64,000 nt of DNA from DATKEJ01 sp963768715. GTDB taxonomy: Bacteria; Bacteroidota; Rhodothermia; Rhodothermales; DATKEJ01. The position numbers and the translations under genes were made by a program. Below the pieces are notes generated by a model that was given only the letters and a program-made list of their open reading frames with translations, searched no databases and was not told the DNA's origin. This document shows, in pieces, positions 27,243 to 35,328 of this stretch; within the stretch, counting starts at the first letter, position 1; each line of letters starts with the position of its first letter. The DNA lies in NCBI GenBank assembly GCA_963768715.1, contig CAVYJC010000008.1, forward strand, positions 310,001-374,000, in the 5' to 3' direction.

Positions 27243-28448
27243 TCAGTGAACCGCGTTTTGTTGCTTGGCCTTGAGCGCCAGAGCGGCCTGGGTTTTAGCG
27301 ATTTTTGCGAATCCGCGGGCATCGTCCGCAGTCCACATATGATTCAGTTCGCCGTAGGTGGCGACGGACTGGTTGAACATCGAGAAGTCACTGCTGCAGC
27401 CTTGCACTTGCAGTGAGCCTTTGTGGAATCCGACGGTTGCCGATCCGCTAACCGATTCTTGCGACGCATCGAAGAGTGCCTCGATGTCGCGCATCACCGG
27501 ATCGAAATACTGCCCTTCGTGCAGCAGCATGCCGTAGAGTTCGGCTGCGTGTTTCTTCAGGTGCTGCTGCCACTTCGTGAGCACAACCTTTTCCAGCTCG
27601 CGATGTGCAGCGATAAGAGTAAGGGCGGCGGGCGCCTCAAACCCGACTCGCCCTTTGATGCCGAGAATCGTATCCCCGACATGAACTCCGCGGCCGACGC
27701 CGTGCTCGGCGCCGATCGTGTTCAACGTCTCGATGATTTCGACGCCGGTGAGGGCGACCCCGTCAACCGAAACGGGAAGGCCTCCCTCGAAGCCGATTGT
27801 GACCGTAACGCCTTCTTCCGGGGCATCTGCCACCGACTTCGTCATTGTGTACGCGCTGTTCGGCAGGGCCTCCTCCGGCGAGTGCGTCTCGCGTCCACCC
27901 ACCGTCGTTCCCCACAACCCTTTATTGATCGAATAGGCCGTGGTTTTTGCGGGAACGGCGAATCCGCGTTCCTCGAGATAGGCGGTGGTGTCGGCTCGCG
28001 AGAGACCGTAGTCTCGGATCGGAGCGATAATCTCTACGCCCGGGGCGAGCAGCTGCAGCGCCACGTCAAAGCGGATCTGGTCGTTTCCGGCGCCGGTGCT
28101 TCCATGTGCGATGGCGCTCGCTCCGAGCAGCGATGCGATTTCGGCGATCTTGATCGCCTGCGTCACGCGCTCGGGTCCTACGCAAAGTGGATAGACGTCC
28201 CCTTTGAGGACGTTTCCCTTGATCAGATACGACAATACGTGATCGTAGAGATGCTCACGTCCGTCGATCGTGTAATGGTGGGAAGCGCCGAGTGCGAGTG
28301 CCTTTTCCTCGAGTTGAGCGGCTTCACCCTTCGAAAGGCCGCCGGTGTCTACAGTCACGGTGATAACCGATTCCTGGAGTGTCTCCTTGAGGAACGGGAC
28401 GCAGAAGGAAGTGTCGAGTCCACCGCTGAAGGCAAGAACAACAGACAT
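27243..28448 (-). CDS. argG: Argininosuccinate synthase
   Basis: A 401-residue ATP-dependent ligase joining citrulline and aspartate. The N-terminal ATP motif VLAFSGGLDTSF, the stretch STGAGNDQIRFD and SINKGLWGTTVGG are typical. It is the first structural gene of the operon. Its ATG is 42 bases downstream of a strong terminator hairpin that follows an arginine-rich open frame, so expression is probably controlled by attenuation. Confidence 0.93.
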   Translation of the reverse strand: MSVVLAFSGGLDTSFCVPFLKETLQESVITVTVDTGGLSKGEAAQLEEKALALGASHHYTIDGREHLYDHVLSYLIKGNVLKGDVYPLCVGPERVTQAIKIAEIASLLGASAIAHGSTGAGNDQIRFDVALQLLAPGVEIIAPIRDYGLSRADTTAYLEERGFAVPAKTTAYSINKGLWGTTVGGRETHSPEEALPNSAYTMTKSVADAPEEGVTVTIGFEGGLPVSVDGVALTGVEIIETLNTIGAEHGVGRGVHVGDTILGIKGRVGFEAPAALTLIAAHRELEKVVLTKWQQHLKKHAAELYGMLLHEGQYFDPVMRDIEALFDASQESVSGSATVGFHKGSLQVQGCSSDFSMFNQSVATYGELNHMWTADDARGFAKIAKTQAALALKAKQQNAVH

Positions 28449-28489
28449 TTTCTCTTAAATCGTAAAAAGGGGATGGATCGTTTTGAAAC

Positions 28490-28525
28490 AAAAAAAAGCG
28501 CCGGTCCCGAACGGAACCGGCGCTT
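28490..28525 (-). terminator. Intrinsic terminator (attenuator) in the argG leader
   Basis: On the minus strand AAGCGCCGGT (28525-28516) pairs perfectly with ACCGGCGCTT; three more inner pairs (one G-U) leave a GTTC loop, and eight Ts end at 28490. It lies between the promoter and argG, so it must be conditional or argG could not be expressed from this promoter. Confidence 0.88.
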
Positions 28526-28590
28526 GTCAAAGTCTTTTCAGATCAGGTCTCGATTACCTGTGCTCTGTGCGACATACCGCTTCCGTTCGG
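28507..28590 (-). promoter_or_regulatory. Antiterminator pairing segments of the argG leader
   Basis: Segment 2, CCGAACGGAAGCGG (28590-28577, inside the leader-peptide frame after the Arg cluster), is complementary in 13 of 14 positions, ten of them consecutive, to segment 3, CCGGTTCCGTTCGG (28520-28507), which is the 5' arm and loop of the terminator. Pairing 2:3 excludes the terminator. A ribosome stalled at codons 10-16 would leave segment 2 free; one reading on to the stop would cover it. Confidence 0.7.
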
Positions 28591-28652
28591 TCGAACCTGG
28601 TGGTCCGCCGGCTGCGCCGAGGCCGCGGCAAGGAAAGGATGGTATTTGTCAT
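28554..28652 (-). CDS. argL: Arginine-rich leader peptide of the arginine operon
   Basis: A 32-codon frame from ATG 28652 to TAA 28556-28554, with nine arginine codons: two PR/RR clusters at residues 10-16 (RPRRSRR), then Arg19, 22, 28 and 32. A second in-frame ATG is at 28664 but would be almost at the transcript start. No Shine-Dalgarno sequence is seen. It begins about 14 bases after the predicted transcription start and ends 28 bases before the terminator stem. The name is my proposal. It could be a chance frame; the arrangement with the antiterminator and terminator makes that less likely. Confidence 0.65.
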   Translation of the reverse strand: MTNTILSLPRPRRSRRTTRFDRTEAVCRTEHR

Positions 28653-28670
28653 CGCTGTGAGCATGGATTG

Positions 28671-28701
28671 CAAATGTAGCCCCTCATCTGACTGGTGTCA
28701 A
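28671..28701 (-). promoter_or_regulatory. Promoter of the arginine operon
   Basis: On the minus strand TTGACA (28701-28696), 17 bases, TACATT (28678-28673). The -10 region reads TACATTTG, which also fits the Bacteroidetes-type -7 box TAnnTTTG. Predicted transcript start near 28666, about 218 bases before argG. Confidence 0.7.
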
Positions 28702-28775
28702 GTGTAAATATTGTCGAGGGTTGCATAAAAGCGCTTCCAATTGGTGGAGGACAGGCGAAAAAGGGAGTGGATAAC

Positions 28776-29516
28776 TTCAAATACCGAACATCAAACACCA
28801 AACTTGACATCAGACAGCAGACAACAGACAGCAGATATCGACGGTTGACGGCCAATTTGAGAAAGGCGCCCAAACCGAAGTCTGGTGTTTGGTTTGAGTC
28901 GCCCCCGGTTCGAATGCCACCACCGATATTTGGTATTCGCTGTTTGGTATTTGATGTTAGCCGCACGGCGATTCGAATGCCGCCCCCGATATTTGGTATT
29001 TGATGTTTGGTATTTGATGTTAGCCGCCACCGGCGATTCGAATGCCTCCCCCGATATTTGGTATTTGATGTTTGGTATTTGATGTTAGCCACCACCTACA
29101 TCGAATGCCGCCACCGATATTTGGTATTTGATGTTTGGTATTTGGTGTTAGCCACCCCCGGTTCGAATGCCTCCCCCGATATTTGGTATTTGATGTTTGG
29201 TATTTGATGTTAGCCACCACCCGACATCGAATGCCGCCACCGATATTTGGTATTCGCTGTTTGGTATTTGGTGTTAGCCGCACGCCGATTCGAATGCCTC
29301 CCCCGATATTTGGTATTTGATGTTTGATATTTGATGTTAGCCACCACCTACATCGAATGCCGCCACCGATATTTGGTATTCTGGTGTTAGCCGCACGCCG
29401 ATTCGAATGCCGCCCCCGATATTTGGTATTTGATGTTTGGTATTTGGTGTTAGCCACACCCGGTTCGCATGCCACCACCGATATTTGGTATTTGATGTTT
29501 GGTATTTGAAGTCGGT
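28776..29516. repeat. Heptamer-based macro-repeat array, 10 blocks of about 63 bp
   Basis: It opens with heptamer arrays at 28776-28803 (TTCAAAT, ACCGAAC, ATCAAAC, ACCAAAC) and 28812-28838 (CAGACAG type). Ten blocks follow, starting near 28924, 28988, 29053, 29115, 29178, 29242, 29304, 29368, 29418 and 29480. Each consists of ATTTGGT, ATTTGAT, GTTTGGT, ATTTGAT, GTTAGCC-type heptamers plus a spacer of 25-30 bases carrying TCGAATGCC.CC.CCGA. Block 8 is shortened. The array fills the gap up to the exonuclease III stop; open frames inside it are repeat translations only. Confidence 0.85.
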
Positions 29517-29543
29517 TCTCGCGGGGCAATTCCACGAGATCAG

Positions 29544-30320
29544 CTACTCGTCAAACACCGCGAGAACCGGCGCGTGGTCCGAAGGCTTCTGCCCCTTCCG
29601 CTCATCGCGATCGACGGACGCGTCGATGCACTTTTCGGCCGCCGCCTCGGAGGCGAAGATGTGGTCGATGCGCACCCCGTCGCCTTTAGGGAAAGCGAGC
29701 ATGCGATAATCCCACCACGAATAGGGTCCAGGGCCCTCATGATGCATGCGTGTCGTGTCGGTAAGCCCGAGTGCTGTGATGCGGGCCAGCGCGGCTCTGC
29801 CGTCAGGATGACAGAGCACGGTGTCCTTCCAGCGATCGGGTTTTGCCACGTCGCGATCTTCGGGTGCCACGTTGAAGTCTCCGCACAACAGCAGCTTCTC
29901 TTCCGGATCCAAACGGTCTGCAACGAAACGCTCGAGCCGGCTGAGCCACGACAGCTTGTACTCCCAGCTGTCACTTCCTACGGTTCGTCCGTTCGGGATG
30001 TAGAGTGAGGCGATCGTGTAGTCCTTAACTATGGCAATGATGGCGCGCGCTTGCGGATCCTCCACGCCGTCATCGAAGCCGACCAGCACGTCGCGAGCTT
30101 CTTCACGGCTCAGAATAGCCACGCCGTTGTACGTTGGCTGCCCGTAAACGGCCGCATGGTAGCCCGCCTCGCGAATGCTGTCATATGGGAAGTCACTCTC
30201 GGTCACTTTCAACTCCTGCAGGCAAACGACATCGGGCTGCGCCTTGGCCAGCCAGGCCAGGAGGCGCTCTTCACGCGCTCGTACGGAGTTCACGTTCCAG
30301 GTGGCGACGGTGAAGGGCAT
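29544..30320 (-). CDS. xth: Exodeoxyribonuclease III
   Basis: A 258-residue AP endonuclease/exonuclease III of the endonuclease-exonuclease-phosphatase fold. ATG 30318-30320 begins MPFTVATWNVNSVRAR with the metal-site Asn; CLQELKV holds the catalytic Glu, SLYIPNG, GDFNVAPEDRDV and the terminal SDHAPV are all present. It repairs abasic sites. The frame extends 25 codons upstream through a heptamer array, but the family begins at the chosen ATG. Not clearly part of an operon. Confidence 0.93.
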   Translation of the reverse strand: MPFTVATWNVNSVRAREERLLAWLAKAQPDVVCLQELKVTESDFPYDSIREAGYHAAVYGQPTYNGVAILSREEARDVLVGFDDGVEDPQARAIIAIVKDYTIASLYIPNGRTVGSDSWEYKLSWLSRLERFVADRLDPEEKLLLCGDFNVAPEDRDVAKPDRWKDTVLCHPDGRAALARITALGLTDTTRMHHEGPGPYSWWDYRMLAFPKGDGVRIDHIFASEAAAEKCIDASVDRDERKGQKPSDHAPVLAVFDE

Positions 30321-30323
30321 GCC

Positions 30324-30351
30324 GGTTCGGGGTTCGTTGTTCGCGGTTCCT
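30324..30351. repeat. Heptamer array just upstream of xth
   Basis: Four 7-mers (GGTTCGG, GGTTCGT, TGTTCGC, GGTTCCT) end three bases from the xth start codon. Confidence 0.8.
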
Positions 30352-30501
30352 CGCTTAGAAGGTCGCGGCAGGTGTGCAGTGATCCAAAAGAACACTCCTC
30401 GAAAATATCGACAGAGCGTGGATTCCCGTTCAGATGAAGTTCACGGTCAAAGACCTGCCTATAAGGTAAACGTCTTCCGATGAGCAACGTACCTTCGGGG
30501 C

Positions 30502-30529
30502 GCGAACAACGAACAACGAACGACGAACA
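30502..30529. repeat. Heptamer array overlapping a start codon
   Basis: Units GCGAACA, ACGAACA, ACGAACG, ACGAACA; the final A is the first base of the ATG at 30529, so the array replaces any normal ribosome-binding site. Confidence 0.85.
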
Positions 30530-31515
30530 TGATAAAAGTTATTCAATTCGGCCTTGGCCCAATCGGCTGTGCAACAGCGCGTCTCGTGCACGAACGCGAG
30601 GGCCTCGAGCTCGTGGGGGGCGTGGACATCGATCCCTCAAAAGTCGGTCAGGATCTCGGTGAGCTCATTGGCATTGCTACCAACGGCATTCGAGCGGTAT
30701 CGACCCTCGACCAGATACTCGACCATGAAGCCGCCGATGTGGCGATTCACACAACGAGTTCTTATTTCCCGCAATTCGGCGACCAGGTTAAGGCCCTCCT
30801 TCAGGCCGGTCTGAACGTCGTGTCGACTTCAGAGGAGCTCTCCTTTCCTTGGCGTGACAATGCCGACGACGCCAGTGCGCTGGATAAGGTGGCCCGCGAG
30901 GCAGGGCGCACGATTACAGGCACCGGGGTGAATCCGGGCTTCCTGATGGACGCGCTGCCCCTTTTCTTGACGGCGCTGAGCCAGACCGTAGAGCACATCT
31001 CCGTACGCAGAGTGATCGATGCGTCGAAGCGACGCGGTCCCTTTCAGGCCAAGATCGGATCTGCCATGACTCCCGAAACCTTCATGCAAAAGATGGAGGA
31101 AGGCAGGATGGGCCACGTGGGCCTACCCGAATCGATTGCGATGATTTTCGACACATTGGGCCGAACGCTGGCTCGCTATGAGTCCAGTGTCGAGCCGATC
31201 ATTGCCGAGGCGCTGACCCAGACGGACCACTTCACGGTGAAGCCCGGCATGGTCAAAGGCCTTCACCAGACGGCGAGCGGATACACAGAAGACGGCGAGT
31301 TCGTGGCACTGACGTTCATTGCCTCTCTCGATGCCGACGAGGATGGTGACACGGTCGCAATCAAGGGGCGGCCCAACCTGGAGGTGAACCTCAAAGGGAC
31401 TAACGGCGATCTGGCGACGGTGGCCATCGCCGTCAATGCGATACAGCGGGTCGTTGAAGCGCCGGCGGGCTTGATGACGATGCGGGATCTTCCTATCGTG
31501 ACTTGGAGCCCGTGA
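30529..31515 (+). CDS. DapB-like dehydrogenase, 2,4-diaminopentanoate dehydrogenase-type
   Basis: A 328-residue NAD(P)-dependent oxidoreductase: Rossmann motif FGLGPIGCATAR at residues 7-18, VGGVDIDPSKVGQD binding the ribose, HTTSSYFPQFG, and GTGVNPGFLMD. Fold and length match dihydrodipicolinate-reductase-like proteins including 2,4-diaminopentanoate dehydrogenase. Exact substrate is uncertain. Two genes follow closely in the same direction, a class III aminotransferase 28 bases on and a YjeF-type epimerase, which fits catabolism of an amino acid or diamine. Confidence 0.75.
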   Translation: MIKVIQFGLGPIGCATARLVHEREGLELVGGVDIDPSKVGQDLGELIGIATNGIRAVSTLDQILDHEAADVAIHTTSSYFPQFGDQVKALLQAGLNVVSTSEELSFPWRDNADDASALDKVAREAGRTITGTGVNPGFLMDALPLFLTALSQTVEHISVRRVIDASKRRGPFQAKIGSAMTPETFMQKMEEGRMGHVGLPESIAMIFDTLGRTLARYESSVEPIIAEALTQTDHFTVKPGMVKGLHQTASGYTEDGEFVALTFIASLDADEDGDTVAIKGRPNLEVNLKGTNGDLATVAIAVNAIQRVVEAPAGLMTMRDLPIVTWSP

Positions 31516-31543
31516 CGTCGATCCGTATCAACGAGTCTTTCCA

Positions 31544-32881
31544 ATGAGTATCTCCCACGAAGAACTGGTCCAGCAGAACAAGGCCTATACGCTTGCAAGT
31601 TGGACGGCTCAGGAGTCCTGGAACCCCATCAGTATGGCCCGCGCCGAAGGTGTCTATTTTTGGGACGCCGACGGCAAACGGTATCTCGACTGGTCGAGCC
31701 AGCTCATGAATGTCAACGTGGGGCACGGTCATCCGCACGTCATCGAGGCAATCCGCAAGCATGCCGGGAAGGTTCCCTATGCATACCCCGGAATTGCCAC
31801 GGGTCCGCGTGCCGAATTGGGCAAGCTGCTCGCCGAGATCACCCCAGGGACGCTCCGAAAGAGTTTCTTTACGCTCGGCGGTGCCGATGCGGTCGAGAAC
31901 GCAATGAAGATCGCCCGCCTGTTTACGGGACGGCAAAAGGTTCTCTCCCGATATCGCTCCTATCACGGAGGAACGTTCGGGGCCATGACGGCGGGGGGAG
32001 ACCCTCGCAGGCTCGCAAATGAGCCCGGCGTTCCCTGGATCGTCCACATCCACGATCCATATGCCTACAGGAGCCCGCTCTACCGGGGACGCACGCGCGA
32101 AGAAGGTGATCAGGCCCTCATCGATCAGATCGTCGAGACCATTGAATACGAGGGTCCCGAGAACATTGCCGCGATCCTGCTCGAGGGCTACAGCGGCTCG
32201 AGCGGCATCATTCAAGGCGGCGACGTCTTCTGGCGAGGCATCGCAGGGATTCGTGAACGGTACGGCATCCTGCTGATCATCGACGAAGTGATGAGCGGCT
32301 TCGGCCGCACGGGACGCTGGTTCGGCATCAATCATTACCCATGGATTAAGCCGGATATCATGGTCATGGCGAAGGGACTGACGAGCGGCTACGTCCCACT
32401 CGGCGCTACCATTGTTACCGAAGCCATCGCCGATCACTTTGCCGACCGGACGCTCTGGGCCGGTCTGACGTACAGCGCGCACACGCTGGGCTGTGCGACC
32501 GGGATAGCGAACATTCAGGTCTATAAGCAGGAAGGGCTGGTGGAGCGCGCACGCGAGATGGGAGAAAAGTTAACTGCCGGACTCCAGGCCCTGGCTGGGA
32601 AGCATCCGTGCGTCGGCGATATCCGCGGCACAGGATTGCTCCAGGTAGTCGAACTGGTAAAGAATCGTAATGAACGTACCCCGATGGGACCGTTTAATCG
32701 GCCACTAACTGAACCGATGCAAAAGGTGGCGGCCTTGCTGCGAAAGAACGGACTCAGCACGTTCGTCCGCTGGAGTTGGATATTCTGCGCTCCACCGCTG
32801 ATCGTCGACGACGAAGCGCTTGAGCAGGGCCTGGCCACGATTGATGCAGCGCTTACGATGGCCGACGAGTACGTGGATTAG
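31544..32881 (+). CDS. Class III PLP-dependent aminotransferase
   Basis: A 445-residue fold-type I aminotransferase. The N-terminal YFWDADGKRYLDWSS, the phosphate-binding TLGGADAVENAMKIAR, the cofactor aspartate in LLIIDEVMSGFGRTG and the PLP lysine Lys277 (MVMAKGLTSGY) are visible. It is most like omega-amino acid or taurine:pyruvate aminotransferases, not like the argD in this window. The likely role is transfer of a terminal amino group, with the upstream dehydrogenase in the same pathway; the substrate cannot be read from sequence. Confidence 0.85.
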   Translation: MSISHEELVQQNKAYTLASWTAQESWNPISMARAEGVYFWDADGKRYLDWSSQLMNVNVGHGHPHVIEAIRKHAGKVPYAYPGIATGPRAELGKLLAEITPGTLRKSFFTLGGADAVENAMKIARLFTGRQKVLSRYRSYHGGTFGAMTAGGDPRRLANEPGVPWIVHIHDPYAYRSPLYRGRTREEGDQALIDQIVETIEYEGPENIAAILLEGYSGSSGIIQGGDVFWRGIAGIRERYGILLIIDEVMSGFGRTGRWFGINHYPWIKPDIMVMAKGLTSGYVPLGATIVTEAIADHFADRTLWAGLTYSAHTLGCATGIANIQVYKQEGLVERAREMGEKLTAGLQALAGKHPCVGDIRGTGLLQVVELVKNRNERTPMGPFNRPLTEPMQKVAALLRKNGLSTFVRWSWIFCAPPLIVDDEALEQGLATIDAALTMADEYVD

Positions 32882-32928
32882 TACATTCGGGTCAGACAGG
32901 CCTCCCGAGTACACGCTGTGGAACGAGT

Positions 32929-33651
32929 ATGGACGCACCGACCGTTCCTTATATATCCGCTGATGAAATGCGTGCCGTTGACCAGGGCATGGTTTCGATC
33001 TGCGGGATTTCCATGGTCCAGATGATGGAGCATGCAGGGCGTCTCCTCGCCGTGCTGGCCGTCCAGGAGTTTATCTCGCTTGCCGACTCGCATCCGGTTG
33101 TCGTGCTGGTTGGGACTGGCGGAAACGGCGGCGGCGGCCTCGTCTGCGCAAGGAATCTTTCAAACTGGGGTTTCGACGTGCGTGTGGTTACCTCGCGCCC
33201 GGCATCGGAATTCTGGGGCGTCACGGCGCTGCAGTTCCGAATAAGTCAAAGGATCGGAGTGCCGGCTGAGGTGGCGGAGAACCTCACTGAACTCCCTGAA
33301 GCCCGATTGATCGTCGATGCTATCGTTGGCTACAGCCTCGACGGAGCTCCGACAGGCCAGGTCGCGCGAATGATCGAAATGGCAAACAAGAATGCCGGAC
33401 GCATTCTGAGTCTCGATGTGCCATCCGGCATCGATGCCACGACAGGTGAGGTTTTCGAACCGTCGATCCAGGCAGACGCCACGCTGACCCTCGCCCTGCC
33501 GAAAACGGCTTTCAAGGCCAAAGAGACGCTCGAACGTTGCGGCTGTCTCTATCTTGGAGATATCGGCGTGCCTCCAAGTCTCTATCTTGAGCTTGGGATC
33601 GAGGTGTATGAGTCACCGTTCGTTACTTCATCGATCGTGCGCCTTCACTAG
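32929..33651 (+). CDS. nnrE: NAD(P)H-hydrate epimerase, YjeF N-terminal domain
   Basis: A 240-residue stand-alone YjeF_N protein: ISADEMRAVDQGM at the N-terminus, LVGTGGNGGGGLVCAR, VDAIVGYSLDGAP and LDVPSGIDATTGE, the usual epimerase motifs. It interconverts R- and S-forms of damaged hydrated NAD(P)H. The partner dehydratase domain is not fused here and no separate gene is in the window. It sits 47 bases after the aminotransferase, so a role tied to that pathway is possible. Confidence 0.85.
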   Translation: MDAPTVPYISADEMRAVDQGMVSICGISMVQMMEHAGRLLAVLAVQEFISLADSHPVVVLVGTGGNGGGGLVCARNLSNWGFDVRVVTSRPASEFWGVTALQFRISQRIGVPAEVAENLTELPEARLIVDAIVGYSLDGAPTGQVARMIEMANKNAGRILSLDVPSGIDATTGEVFEPSIQADATLTLALPKTAFKAKETLERCGCLYLGDIGVPPSLYLELGIEVYESPFVTSSIVRLH

Positions 33652-33653
33652 GG

Positions 33654-33709
33654 GTCCGAGGTCCGAGGCACGAACGACGAAGCACCGCGCACGCCGCACG
33701 CCGCACCGC
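33654..33709. repeat. Heptamer array after nnrE
   Basis: Eight 7-mers starting two bases after TAG 33649-33651: GTCCGAG twice, GCACGAA, CGACGAA, GCACCGC, GCACGCC twice, GCACCGC. The unit drifts from GTCCGAG to GCACGCC along the array. The remaining 140 bases before the next gene show nothing else. Confidence 0.85.
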
Positions 33710-33850
33710 GCCAAGGCAGCCGCAAGCATCAGGTAAGAAGCGATACTTTCGAGACGAACAGGTCGACTATCCAACCCAATCGAAACCGGCACGTCGGATC
33801 CGCATATACAGGCGGCCCCACCGACTCACCGAGGCAAAAAACTACCGTAT

Positions 33851-34795
33851 ATGAAATCGAAGCTATTCTGTGCCCTCTTCCTGCTGGCGTTGGGGACTGG
33901 CTGTTCGAAAGAGGCGTCCTCGCCGGAATCAAAGGACGGGGGGCAGTCTCTGACCGATCGCCAGGAGCATCTCAAGGCGAACATCGAATTTCAATTACGT
34001 GAGGGACTTGGTGGGCGCCCGGTCACGGTCGGACCGATCGAAGACAGCGATTTCGCCGGATTTGACAAGAGCAGTTTCAGCGTCGGTCGCGACCACTTTC
34101 CACTACTCGTATCGGAAGACGACAAGCAGATTCTCTTGCTGGCTGCCGAACCTTTCACGGCGCTCTCGAGCGACGAAATTGCCGCGTCGCTAGCGAAGGA
34201 GGCGGAGGAGCAAGAGCAGGCGGCAGCGGAGCGGGCTGTAACACTTGCCTCGGAATCGCAGCGGTCACCGGTGAGAGGAAACAAGGATGCGAATGTGACG
34301 ATCGTCGAATTCTCGGATTTTGAGTGTCCCTACTGCAGAAGAGGTTTCACGACAATGAATCAACTCTTGGAGAAGCACGGAGACGATGTGCGCCTTGTCT
34401 ACATGCACTTCCCGCTTCCGATGCACGCATGGGCACGCTCATCCGCCATAGCCTCTACCTGCGCGGCGCAGCAGAAGAATGAAGCGTTCTGGGCGCTTCA
34501 CGACTACTATTTCGAAAACCAGAATGCGGTCAAGGTTGACAACGTACTAAAGAAGAGCAAGGACGCACTTGCTGGAACCGGTATTAGTCTCTCCGACTGG
34601 GAGACGTGCGCCGCCGATACTGCCTCTGCCGAGCATGAGGCCGCAGCCGCGCTCGTGGATGCACAGATTCAACTCGGACGCGATTCGGGCGTCAGCGGCA
34701 CACCCGGCTTCTTTGTTAATGGCGCCTTCATTTCAGGCTCCCAGCCGCTCGAGGTGTTTGAGCAGGCGATCGAGGAGGCAAAGGCGAAGCTCTGA
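33851..34795 (+). CDS. DsbA-like thiol oxidoreductase lipoprotein
   Basis: A 314-residue protein with a lipobox (LALGTGC, Cys18). A low-complexity linker with a coiled-coil-like Ala/Glu-rich stretch (residues 115-140) leads to a thioredoxin-fold DsbA domain with active site C159-P-Y-C162 in FSDFECPYC and the cis-proline motif VSGTPGFFVNG. Probably anchored in the outer or inner membrane facing the periplasm, forming or isomerising disulfides. A second DsbA-like lipoprotein lies at 37905-38651, with two Cys-rich lipoproteins between. Confidence 0.85.
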   Translation: MKSKLFCALFLLALGTGCSKEASSPESKDGGQSLTDRQEHLKANIEFQLREGLGGRPVTVGPIEDSDFAGFDKSSFSVGRDHFPLLVSEDDKQILLLAAEPFTALSSDEIAASLAKEAEEQEQAAAERAVTLASESQRSPVRGNKDANVTIVEFSDFECPYCRRGFTTMNQLLEKHGDDVRLVYMHFPLPMHAWARSSAIASTCAAQQKNEAFWALHDYYFENQNAVKVDNVLKKSKDALAGTGISLSDWETCAADTASAEHEAAAALVDAQIQLGRDSGVSGTPGFFVNGAFISGSQPLEVFEQAIEEAKAKL

Positions 34796-34797
34796 AC

Positions 34798-35008
34798 GGT
34801 GCCAGGTGCGAAGTGCCAGGTGCCAGGTTCCAGGTTCCAGGTGCCGGGTTCCAGGGTAGGGTTCGAGGTTCCAAGTTCGGCGTTCGATTCGTCTGAGGAC
34901 CTGCCGAATTTTGCGTTTTACATTTTGAATTTTCCATTCTTCTCGATTCCCGCCTGCGCGGGAATGACGACGATGGTGCTCTCGCACCTCGCACGCCGCA
35001 CGCTGCAC
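34798..35008. repeat. Three heptamer arrays and a palindrome in one intergenic gap
   Basis: 34798-34853 GGTGCCA/GGTTCCA type (eight units, starting two bases after a TGA), degenerating to about 34890; 34908-34942 ATTTTGC type (five units); palindrome ATTCCCGCCTGCGCGGGAAT at 34946-34965; 34981-35008 CTCGCAC type (four units). From 35009 to 35328 I see no gene, only a small hairpin at 35112-35128 and a 9-bp hairpin AAGGAAAAC/GTTTTCCTT at 35221-35247. Confidence 0.85.
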
Positions 35009-35328
35009 CCTGCCGTGATCCCTTCAGCGTCTTCGTTTCGCGTATAAGAGTAGACGGAGGCAGGGGGTGCAATTCATGCCGAGTCGGGTCGTCTGATGTG
35101 CTATAGGGCGAGGTCCGGGGAAGCCCCGGAGAATTCGCTGGTCCGAGGCAACCAAATCGAGACGAGTCGAAGATGGCGAATGGTCCCGCGTTCGGGCTTC
35201 ATGCTCACGTAATACGGCTTAAGGAAAACATAATCTCCGTTTTCCTTGATGAGGTGCCTCAGATCGTTAGCTTACAATACCCACCGGGCTAAGTATGAGG
35301 CCCCTAACTACAACAAAAGGAGTGAGTT

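Noticed and set aside
28924..29516. CRISPR-like array of regular repeats and spacers
   Set aside because: The spacers are nearly the same in each block, the repeats are built of heptamers of variable sequence, block 8 is truncated internally and there is no cas gene nearby.
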